Source: Methylococcaceae bacterium NSP1-2
GTDB taxonomy: Bacteria > Pseudomonadota > Gammaproteobacteria > Methylococcales > Methylomonadaceae
NCBI GenBank assembly: GCA_002256685.1
Contig: NQJH01000127.1
Coordinates: 1 to 5,644 of the forward strand
DNA: 5,644 bases
Reading direction: 5' to 3'
Part shown: positions 1 through 5,308 of the stretch, piece after piece
Layout: every line of letters starts with the position of its first letter
Position numbering within the stretch: the stretch's first letter is position 1
Notes under the pieces: generated by a model
The model's database searches: none
Told to the model about the DNA's origin: nothing
The model's input: the letters and a program-made list of their open reading frames with translations, nothing else
Made by a program: the position numbers and the translations under genes

Positions 1-2
1 AA

Positions 3-476
3 ATTACCAGTTTGCCAGAGCGTTTTTTAACTGAGATTCGCCGCAAAACCTTTGGCTTTATTTTTCAGCAACCGAATTTAATTAAAGGCATTTCTGTATT
101 GGACAATGTGATGCTACCCGCTTACCCCTTGGGTGAAAAACGCAGTCATTTAAAAGCCAAAGCTTTACACGGTTTAGCGGAACTGGATTTATCCACTAAA
201 GCCAACTCCAAAATCGAGTGGTTATCGGGTGGTGAAGCGCAACGTGTGTCCATCGTGCGGGCATTAATTAACAATCCCAGCATTATTATTGCCGATGAAC
301 CTACCGCGCATCTGGATACCAAGCTGTCTTACCGTTTTATGGAGATTGTCGAAAAATTCAAAGCCGATGGTAAAACCGTGATTATCACCAGCCATGACCC
401 GCTGGTTTACGATTCCGCTATGGTGGATTGTGTGGTTAATTTACGCGATGGCAAAATTGAGGACGCGCCACCATGA
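3..476 (+). CDS. ABC transporter ATP-binding protein, MacB/LolD-like (5' truncated)
   Basis: Cytoplasmic ATPase subunit of an ABC transporter; the frame is open to the left edge, so the true start and the Walker A loop lie outside the window. A TTG at 12 is in frame but is not a credible start, because the coding frame continues upstream of it. Visible motifs in order: Q-loop IFQQPNLI (Gln codon at 66), ABC signature LSGGEAQRV (222-248), Walker B IIIADEP with catalytic Glu (282-302), D-loop TAHLD, and H-loop ITSHD (about 381-398). The signature followed by ADEPTAHLD is typical of the MacB/LolD/FtsE branch, which pairs with FtsX-like permeases, rather than of NosF. The stop overlaps the next start (ATGA), so the two are translationally coupled. 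The transported substrate cannot be read from the ATPase; the neighbours suggest an envelope metal or thiol role. Its permease is expected upstream. Confidence 0.93.
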   Translation: MTSLPERFLTEIRRKTFGFIFQQPNLIKGISVLDNVMLPAYPLGEKRSHLKAKALHGLAELDLSTKANSKIEWLSGGEAQRVSIVRALINNPSIIIADEPTAHLDTKLSYRFMEIVEKFKADGKTVIITSHDPLVYDSAMVDCVVNLRDGKIEDAPP

Positions 477-1468
477 TTTTGCATCCTACCGTTATTGCCA
501 ATTTGTTGGCGGCGTACATTGCCAGTTTCATGCTGGTGTATGCCGCTTTCTACGGCACGCAAATTCTGAAACATTGGAATATTGCCAGCGGTGAAGAATT
601 ACAGCTCATTTTAGAGCGTAAAACCTATTTAATTTCAACACTGCTCAGTTATGTATTTGGCTTACAACTGCTCTCGCTGTTTTTATTTATTTTTACCGCT
701 GATAGTTTAAGAACGCTGTTTGTCGGTGCGATGTGTGCCGCAGGGACGTTAAATGTCAACAGCTTTGGTTATCCAACGCTGGTACTGAAAATTGTTAATT
801 TTATTTTTGCAGGGCTGTGGCTGGTATTAAATCACGCTGACAATCAAGGCTATGACTATCCACTGATTAAAAAGAAATACCTGCTATTGGTTATTATCGC
901 GCCTTTTATCGTCGTGGAAACCTTACTGGAAAGCGCATATTTTTTAGGCATGGAAGCCGATGTCATTACCTCTTGCTGTGGCAGTTTGTTCAGTAGTGAA
1001 AAAAAATCGGGTTTAGGTTCGGAGATTGCCTCCTTACCTGCTATTCCGATGTTGTGGACTTTTTATGTGGCAATGCTCATAACACTGAGCAATGGTGTAT
1101 ATTTTTACTGCAAAGCGAAGCTGGGTTATCTGTACGCGCTGTTAAGTTTGTTGATGTTTGTTATCGCACTGTTTGCCATTGTATCGGTTATTTCCATTTA
1201 CATTTACGAGCTACCAACGCATCACTGCCCGTTTTGCATCATCATGGAAGAGTACAGTTATATCGGCTATTTATTGTATGTGTTGTTGTTTGGTGCGGTG
1301 GTTACAGGGTGCGGTGTTGGTATTTTGTTACCCATTCGTAACGTGGAAAGCCTGAAAAACTTACTTGATGATTTTGTCCATAAATTGGCATTAACCTCGA
1401 TGCTGATGTACAGCGCGTTTACGCTGCTGGTTACTTACAAAATTATTTTTTCTAACCTGATTATGTAA
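473..1468 (+). CDS. Polytopic membrane protein with CC and HHCPFC motifs, family not recognised
   Basis: A 331-residue inner-membrane protein with about eight hydrophobic segments (roughly residues 7-28, 51-75, 103-120, 136-160, 190-212, 217-245, 264-288, 305-328). Its striking residues are MCAAGTLN around Cys88, a vicinal Cys168-Cys169 pair, and HHCPFC at 250-255 just after a membrane segment. A CxxC beside a membrane edge is what thiol-redox membrane proteins (DsbB, VKOR, CcdA types) use, and His-His-Cys-Pro-Phe-Cys could also bind a metal; I cannot assign it to any named family. The start overlaps the ABC gene stop and is preceded by a GAGGA ribosome site at 459-463, nine bases away. Position between an ABC ATPase and NosL/TlpA genes suggests either a membrane partner of the transporter or an electron conduit to the periplasmic CxxC proteins. 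It does not look like an FtsX-type permease, which has four helices and a large periplasmic domain. Confidence 0.85.
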   Translation: MILHPTVIANLLAAYIASFMLVYAAFYGTQILKHWNIASGEELQLILERKTYLISTLLSYVFGLQLLSLFLFIFTADSLRTLFVGAMCAAGTLNVNSFGYPTLVLKIVNFIFAGLWLVLNHADNQGYDYPLIKKKYLLLVIIAPFIVVETLLESAYFLGMEADVITSCCGSLFSSEKKSGLGSEIASLPAIPMLWTFYVAMLITLSNGVYFYCKAKLGYLYALLSLLMFVIALFAIVSVISIYIYELPTHHCPFCIIMEEYSYIGYLLYVLLFGAVVTGCGVGILLPIRNVESLKNLLDDFVHKLALTSMLMYSAFTLLVTYKIIFSNLIM

Positions 1469-1475
1469 GCTCACT

Positions 1476-1958
1476 ATGAAAATTCAATTAAAACTTGGAC
1501 TATTAGTTTTACTGTTCTTTAGCTTAATGACGGTAAGTTATGCCGAAGACGTTACTATAAAAAAAAGTGACCGCTGCCCTGTGTGTGGGATGTTTGTTTA
1601 TAAATATCCCAAGTGGGTGGCGCGTATTGGCTTTCAAGATGGCAGTAATTATTTTTATGACGGTGCTAAAGATATGTTCAAACATATTTTTGATACTGCT
1701 AAATACACACCCAACAAAACCAAAGAGCAGATTAAAAGCATTGAAGTCACGGATTATTATGAAGTGGAATTAATCGACGCTAAATCGGCTTTTTATGTGC
1801 TGGGTTCGGATGTGTTAGGACCTATGGGGCATGAATTATTGCCGTTTAAAGATAAAGAAGCGGCGCAGGAATTTTTAGAAGACCATCACGGAAAATCCAT
1901 CATCGGTTTTCAGGACGTGACCCCCGCCATGATTGAATCATTGGACAAACGCGAATGA
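1476..1958 (+). CDS. NosL family copper-binding protein (periplasmic)
   Basis: A 160-residue secreted NosL-type protein. Residues 1-23 form a Sec signal peptide (basic MKIQLK, hydrophobic core, SYA cleavage site before Glu24). Unlike many NosL proteins there is no lipobox cysteine, so it is probably soluble in the periplasm. The mature part begins with the family hallmark CPVCGM (Cys34, Cys37, Met39), continues with FYDGAKDMF (60-68) and the diagnostic GSDVLGPMGHELLPF (110-124), and ends with GFQDVTP (144-150). NosL proteins bind Cu(I) and assist copper-site assembly in nitrous oxide reductase; no nosZ is visible here, so another client is likely. The gene starts seven bases after the membrane-protein stop without a clear Shine-Dalgarno and overlaps the next gene by four bases. 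A second, divergent NosL domain is encoded at 2536-2901. I leave the symbol blank because the nos context is absent. Confidence 0.9.
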   Translation: MKIQLKLGLLVLLFFSLMTVSYAEDVTIKKSDRCPVCGMFVYKYPKWVARIGFQDGSNYFYDGAKDMFKHIFDTAKYTPNKTKEQIKSIEVTDYYEVELIDAKSAFYVLGSDVLGPMGHELLPFKDKEAAQEFLEDHHGKSIIGFQDVTPAMIESLDKRE

Positions 1959-2461
1959 AACACCTGTTATTAGTTTGCTTGCTTATTATGACATTGACCG
2001 CCTGTCAACAGCACAGTAGCGGCTTACAAGTCGGTGATGCTATGCCTGTAGTCAGCTTAAATAATTTTCAGGGTAACGCAGTCAAACTGCCAGACGAGTT
2101 TAAAGGTAAAGTCACACTGATTCATTTTTGGTCAATTGATTGTCATTTTTGCGATAAAGAAGTATTGATAGCGTTAGAACCGCTGTATGCAAAATATAAA
2201 CCACAAGGTTTTGTCCCCATCGCCATTAACGCAAGCCCCATAAAACCGAATGATGAGCGACTAAAACGCTTTGAAAAACTCACTTATCCGCTGTTAGTGG
2301 ATGAATACGGTTTGATTGCCAAACAATTCGGTGTTATCGGTTTACCCACCACCTTTGTATTTGATAGCACAGGCGTATTACGAGAAAAAGTGACGGGTGA
2401 AGCAGGCATGGAAGAATATGAAAAACGTTTAATCACTGTGTTAACTAGGAGGTCTTTATGA
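1955..2461 (+). CDS. TlpA-like thioredoxin-fold lipoprotein
   Basis: A 168-residue TlpA/ResA-type disulfide reductase. The N-terminus is a lipoprotein signal: hydrophobic residues 4-14 and lipobox LTAC with Cys17 as the lipidated residue. The mature protein has the AhpC/TSA-TlpA layout: GDAMPVVSLNNFQG (27-40), HFWSIDCHFC with the redox pair Cys63/Cys66, AIN after the next strand, and the cis-proline loop GLPTTFVFD (Pro131). The usual active site is WCxxC; here Trp is replaced by Asp62 (DCHFC), as happens in some TlpA relatives. It most likely reduces CxxC sites of periplasmic partners, the obvious candidates being the NosL domains encoded on both sides, and TlpA proteins are known to serve copper-site maturation. 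ATGA overlaps link it to both neighbours. Ser after the lipidated CQQHS does not suggest inner-membrane retention by the Asp+2 rule (position +2 is Gln), so outer-membrane sorting is possible. Confidence 0.92.
   Translation: MKHLLLVCLLIMTLTACQQHSSGLQVGDAMPVVSLNNFQGNAVKLPDEFKGKVTLIHFWSIDCHFCDKEVLIALEPLYAKYKPQGFVPIAINASPIKPNDERLKRFEKLTYPLLVDEYGLIAKQFGVIGLPTTFVFDSTGVLREKVTGEAGMEEYEKRLITVLTRRSL
2447..2453 (+). promoter_or_regulatory. Strong Shine-Dalgarno for the NosL-barrel gene
   Basis: AGGAGGT, a near-complete match to the anti-Shine-Dalgarno sequence, ends four bases before the ATG at 2458 and lies inside the 3' end of the TlpA gene. It is the strongest ribosome site in the operon; the other internal genes have weak or moderate ones. 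It fixes the start of the fusion gene and suggests this outer-membrane component is made at a higher level than its operon partners. Confidence 0.75.
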
Positions 2462-3879
2462 CTAAGTATCTAAAAATGGGACTGCTACTGCTCTTCCCGC
2501 TATTGTTCATGTCATCGTGGGTATATGCCGATGACCATCAGGAGCGTCCTAGCTGTCGCGTTTGTGGTATGTGGATTGATGAGTATAAAAAAAGCTCGGC
2601 TGAACTGGTTTATAAGGATGGCAAAAAAGAGTTCACCTGCGGTGTCGCCTGTATGTTGCGGGAAATTGAGGATGCAGGTGGTATTGATGCCTTTGAATCG
2701 GTCAAAGTACATGATTGGGTGAGCGGAAAATTGGTCGATGCTGAAAGTGCGACTTATGTAGTCGGCAGTAAAGTGATACCCGATATGGTGCCTAATTACA
2801 TTGCTTTTGCTAATCGGAATGAAGCCGAAGCCTTTGCCGCCAAAGAAGGCGGCGATATTATGGATTTTAATATTGCTTACGAGGATGTTTCACCCGTTGG
2901 TACAACTGCGCCGTTTCGGCTTCGTACCGCCGTAACACCGGGTAAAGGTAATTTTAGCGTCGGTATGGTCTATGGTTACACGCAAAAAGATCGCATTAAA
3001 AACGGCTCTAATGGCTCACAACCTTATGATTTTATCAGTAGCAATCGCGCACAACCACGCGCCCCCAGTCAATTTGAAGGGCATCAACAAGCCATAACGT
3101 TCAATTATTCGCCTACCGATGATCTCGCGCTTTTTATGAACGTGCCTTGGATGGAAAGACGAAGCAAGACTTTCACTCAAGCAGTACCCGGCAGAATCAA
3201 TGAAGAAGTCGGTAATGAAAACGGTATTGGTGATATTACGATAGAAGGTCGTTATAACCTATGGCGTAGCACTCGTTGGGATAAATTTGCTACTGTTTTA
3301 CTGGGGACTACCTTACCGACTGGGCAGTTTACGGGTACTCGTTCGCTAACCGCTGATCCAGCGACTAGAACCCGACTCATTGCCACAGGTCCTGCATTAC
3401 AATTGGGTAAAGGCGTAGCCAGTTTTACTGGCGGATTATTGTACTCAGAACGCTGGAAAGACTGGTGGTTACACACCTCCGCGTTATACACCGTCAACCC
3501 TGAAAATGATGACGATTTTTCCTTTGGTGATGTCGCTAACATCGGTGTGGCACTGCATTACACACCCAATTATGATGTAATGGTCGGTGTGGAACTTGAT
3601 ACCAGCTACAGTGAGAAAAACCAAGATCAAGGACAAAAAATCGGCAATAGCGGTGGCACAGTCACTAATCTGGCATTTGTCGGTGATTGGCGTTTTTTGA
3701 ATGCCTTCGGTGGTAATTTTAAACTGCGTGGTTCGGTTGGCTTACCTATTTATGAAGACTTAAATTCCAGAACTGTGAGAAATGCACGAGGTCAACCCTT
3801 TGAACAAGTACAATTAGGAGACGGTTTTTTTGGCAATGTTGCCATTCAATGGACTTTCCGTGACTCACCACAAATGTAG
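2458..3879 (+). CDS. NosL domain fused to an outer-membrane beta-barrel
   Basis: A 473-residue fusion. Residues 1-24 are a signal peptide (hydrophobic 8-20, VYA cleavage before Asp25). Residues 27-148 are a NosL-type domain: CRVCGM (Cys33, Cys36, Met38), FTCGVACM with a second cysteine pair (Cys61, Cys65), YVVGSKVIPDM (100-110) where ordinary NosL has GS..LGPMG, FANRNEAEAF (117-126) and AYEDVSP (140-146). Residues 149-473 are rich in alternating beta-strands with aromatic girdles and carry hallmarks of the 'transporter / MetA-pathway of phenol degradation' barrel family: NGIGDITIEGRYNL (255-268), LLGTTLPTGQF (281-291), and the LQLGKG and NIGVALHY strands. The last strand ends NVAIQWTF, followed by six extra residues, so the usual terminal aromatic of the barrel signal is displaced. 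No second signal peptide or start precedes the barrel, so the fusion is genuine in this reading frame. Inferred role: a copper-binding periplasmic domain tethered to an outer-membrane channel or scaffold. Last gene of the operon; starts in an ATGA overlap. Confidence 0.88.
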   Translation: MTKYLKMGLLLLFPLLFMSSWVYADDHQERPSCRVCGMWIDEYKKSSAELVYKDGKKEFTCGVACMLREIEDAGGIDAFESVKVHDWVSGKLVDAESATYVVGSKVIPDMVPNYIAFANRNEAEAFAAKEGGDIMDFNIAYEDVSPVGTTAPFRLRTAVTPGKGNFSVGMVYGYTQKDRIKNGSNGSQPYDFISSNRAQPRAPSQFEGHQQAITFNYSPTDDLALFMNVPWMERRSKTFTQAVPGRINEEVGNENGIGDITIEGRYNLWRSTRWDKFATVLLGTTLPTGQFTGTRSLTADPATRTRLIATGPALQLGKGVASFTGGLLYSERWKDWWLHTSALYTVNPENDDDFSFGDVANIGVALHYTPNYDVMVGVELDTSYSEKNQDQGQKIGNSGGTVTNLAFVGDWRFLNAFGGNFKLRGSVGLPIYEDLNSRTVRNARGQPFEQVQLGDGFFGNVAIQWTFRDSPQM

Positions 3880-3887
3880 TGACAACA

Positions 3888-3926
3888 CCAAGACCTTTCA
3901 GCTTTTTAAAACTTGAAAGGTCTCGG
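3888..3926 (+). terminator. Hairpin after the operon, candidate terminator
   Basis: AGACCTTTCA (3891-3900) pairs perfectly with TGAAAGGTCT (3914-3923), and CC/GG at 3888-3889 and 3925-3926 extend the stem past one A-C mismatch. The 13-base loop contains CTTTTTAAAA and can partly self-pair. It starts about ten bases after the NosL-barrel stop. There is no T-run directly after the stem, so it is not a textbook Rho-independent terminator; it may instead protect the transcript end or act with Rho. Confidence 0.5.
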
Positions 3927-3927
3927 C

Positions 3928-3955
3928 TTGAAACCGCTGTAATACACTTTATATT
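3928..3955 (+). promoter_or_regulatory. Candidate sigma-70 promoter for the DsbD-alpha gene
   Basis: TTGAAA at 3928-3933 and TATATT at 3950-3955 are separated by 16 bases and sit immediately downstream of the operon hairpin. The expected transcription start would fall near 3961-3964, at or just before the ATG at 3965, giving an almost leaderless mRNA. This agrees with the absence of a Shine-Dalgarno sequence there. It is a pattern match only. Confidence 0.4.
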
Positions 3956-3964
3956 CCACTTGCG

Positions 3965-4435
3965 ATGCCTAAGCCTAAATACCTGCTCTTGATTTGTTTT
4001 CTTGGTCTGATTAACACAGTCTGTGCAGATGAAGTGCTGCCACCCGACGAAGCCTTTGCCTTAACAGTCAAGGTAAAAAATAAAAACACCCTACTATTAT
4101 CTTGGGATATTGCCGACCAGCATTATCTTTATCAACAAAAATTTCAATTTACCAGCGCGACTACAGGCATAACACTGGGACAGCCCATTTTTCCTGCGGG
4201 CGAAATTAAACAAGATAAATTTTTCGGTACGGTGACTATTTACCGCGAACACTTAGATATTGAACTTCCATTGCAATATTATTCCCCTGAACTCAATAAA
4301 CTGGATTTAAACGTCAGCTTTCAAGGCTGCGCTGATGTGGGTATTTGCTATATGCCTATCGAAAAAACAGTCGCTATCGACTTAGTTACTAGCAGTCTAT
4401 TACAACGCCTTGATACTTTATTACAGGGCAAATAG
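3965..4435 (+). CDS. Stand-alone DsbD alpha-domain protein (thiol-disulfide)
   Basis: A 156-residue protein corresponding to only the N-terminal periplasmic domain of DsbD (DsbD_N, C-type interchange domain). Residues 1-21 are a signal peptide (KPK, hydrophobic core, VCA cleavage before Asp22). Family landmarks are LPPDEAFAL (25-33), the W.IAD.HYLYQQKFQF region (47-62), and SFQGCADVGICY (119-130) carrying Cys122 and Cys128, equivalent to the redox pair of the E. coli alpha domain. In full DsbD this domain receives electrons from the membrane/gamma domains and reduces DsbC, DsbG or CcmG-like partners. Here the protein ends about 25 residues after the second Cys, and the downstream DNA encodes no membrane segments in any obvious frame, so it is a complete single-domain gene and not a frameshifted dsbD. 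The start is fixed by an in-frame stop at 3929-3931 and the signal peptide. Neighbouring TlpA and NosL proteins are plausible partners; electrons would have to come from a membrane protein elsewhere or from the 473-1468 product. Confidence 0.9.
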   Translation: MPKPKYLLLICFLGLINTVCADEVLPPDEAFALTVKVKNKNTLLLSWDIADQHYLYQQKFQFTSATTGITLGQPIFPAGEIKQDKFFGTVTIYREHLDIELPLQYYSPELNKLDLNVSFQGCADVGICYMPIEKTVAIDLVTSSLLQRLDTLLQGK

Positions 4436-4554
4436 GGCTGTATGCTGGGTCGGGTAATTGTTCAGAGTGAAACAGATTGTGTACTGCTTCATGTGAGCCG
4501 CTTACGTTTCGTGGTAAAGTAGCAACCGTTTTTACTGCGAGTTAAGCAGTTTTG

Positions 4555-4583
4555 TTGCCAGCGTTTTGCGGCACTTTTTTAAT
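4555..4583 (+). promoter_or_regulatory. Weak candidate promoter for darP, overlapping the hairpin
   Basis: TTGCCA (4555-4560) and TTTAAT (4578-4583) are spaced 17 bases apart. Transcription would start near 4590, leaving a leader of under ten bases; there is no Shine-Dalgarno before the ATG at 4599. It overlaps the hairpin and T-run described separately, so at most one of these readings may be right. The rest of the 163-base gap (4436-4598) holds a small two-tier inverted repeat (GCAAC/GTTGC at 4522-4526/4554-4558 enclosing ACTGC/GCAGT at 4534-4538/4546-4550) and no gene. Confidence 0.25.
4556..4580 (+). terminator. Terminator-like hairpin with T-run before darP
   Basis: TGCC-A-GC (4556-4562) pairs with GCGGCA (4568-4573) around a GTTTT loop, with one bulged A, and is followed by C and six T (4575-4580). 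That is a plausible Rho-independent terminator for the DsbD-alpha gene, although it lies 120 bases after its stop and only 18 bases before the darP start. It could equally be an attenuator in a darP leader. Confidence 0.5.
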
Positions 4584-4598
4584 GGTTAATGACTAATA

Positions 4599-5252
4599 AT
4601 GAACGAAGAACACGATTACGAATACGAATATGATGAAAACGGTGAGATAGTCTATTACGCCGTCCGTCCCAATAAAACGAAGATAAAACAAGAGATGGCA
4701 GCACTTTTCACGCTAGCTGAGGAATTGTCGGCATTATCGGCAACGCATATAAAAAGTCTTGAACTGCCTGAAATTATTGATAAAGCGGTAGTCGAAGCCT
4801 CAAAAATGTCCCACACAGGCGCGAGAAAACGCCTACTAAAATATATTGCAGGGCAACTGCATAAAATTGATGTCGATCCCATGTTAGAAAAATTGGCGCG
4901 TATCAAAAACACCAGTGCGCACGCGGTAAGAGAGCATCACATGGCCGAACACTGGCGCGATAAGCTAATTGCGGAAGGCAATGAAGCATTAACTGAATTT
5001 CTCTACGAGTACGATCACGCTGATAGACAACAGCTTCGACAACTCATGCGGAATGCGCAAAAAGAAGCTGAATTAGCAAAACCACCAAAATCGTCGCGCT
5101 TGTTATACCGTTATCTTAAAGATTTATTACAGAACGAATCGGAAGAAGCGGTGGAATTACTAACTGATGTCGAACAAGATGAAGAGGATGTTGACGACGA
5201 ATTCGACAATGAGTTTGATGATGAAGACGAATTTGACGAGGATGAGGATTAG
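4599..5252 (+). CDS. darP: DarP/YjgA ribosome-associated protein with long acidic tail
   Basis: Cytoplasmic DUF615 protein, counterpart of E. coli YjgA (DarP), which associates with late 50S assembly intermediates. Recognition rests on the conserved C-terminal block ADRQQLRQLMRNAQKEAE (141-158) followed by KPPKSSRLLYRYLKDLL (161-177), closely similar to the E. coli protein, plus helical parts such as KTKIKQEMAAL (26-36), ARKRLLKYIAGQLHKIDVDP (75-94) and the HWRDKLIAEG region (118-127). The N-terminus is acidic and tyrosine-rich (EEHDYEYEYDENGE), as acidic N-termini are common in this family. At 217 residues it exceeds the 183 of E. coli; the excess is a C-terminal tail from about 179, in which 19 of the last 24 residues are Asp or Glu, with EFD occurring three times. 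Single gene, convergent with the minus-strand DUF4389 gene. No Shine-Dalgarno is visible; the ATG at 4599 is chosen because an acidic N-terminus matches the family and no other start is nearby in frame. Confidence 0.93.
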   Translation: MNEEHDYEYEYDENGEIVYYAVRPNKTKIKQEMAALFTLAEELSALSATHIKSLELPEIIDKAVVEASKMSHTGARKRLLKYIAGQLHKIDVDPMLEKLARIKNTSAHAVREHHMAEHWRDKLIAEGNEALTEFLYEYDHADRQQLRQLMRNAQKEAELAKPPKSSRLLYRYLKDLLQNESEEAVELLTDVEQDEEDVDDEFDNEFDDEDEFDEDED

Positions 5253-5265
5253 ATCAAATACCGCC

Positions 5266-5294
5266 GTACAGACGTTGCATTGCAACGTCTGTAC
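5266..5294. repeat. 29-base palindrome between convergent genes
   Basis: GTACAGACGTTGCA (5266-5279) and TGCAACGTCTGTAC (5281-5294) are exact inverted copies around a single T. As RNA this gives a stem of about 13 pairs on either strand. It sits 13 bases after the darP stop and 14 bases from the end of the opposing DUF4389 gene, the ideal place for a shared bidirectional terminator; T5 on the plus strand follows only at 5306-5310, and no T-run follows on the minus strand. The core GACGTTGCA/TGCAACGTC resembles, from memory, palindromes dispersed in many copies in some bacterial genomes, so a REP-like element is a real alternative. Confidence 0.8.
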
Positions 5295-5308
5295 AGTAGC
5301 ACACATTT

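Noticed and set aside
12..14. TTG as the start of the ABC ATPase
   Set aside because: The frame stays open to the left edge, and a functional ATPase needs the Walker A loop upstream; the gene is simply cut by the window.
1054..1355. Two overlapping plus-strand open frames inside the membrane-protein gene
   Set aside because: They are out-of-frame shadows of a gene with clear membrane segments and operon coupling.
3252..3542. 96-codon open frame on the minus strand inside the NosL-barrel gene
   Set aside because: It lies wholly antisense to a well-supported barrel coding region, shows no family motif, and has no credible ribosome site.
1476..3879. A nitrous oxide reductase (nos) operon
   Set aside because: NosL domains are present, but no nosZ, nosR, nosD or nosF/Y is visible, so the nos label would overreach.
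4582..4596. Four-codon upstream open frame (MVND) before darP
   Set aside because: It has no ribosome site and is short enough to occur by chance.
4436..4598. Remnant of the DsbD membrane domain after the DsbD-alpha stop
   Set aside because: No hydrophobic helix-coding stretch is seen; the region holds hairpins and a T-run instead, so the gene is not a frameshifted dsbD.
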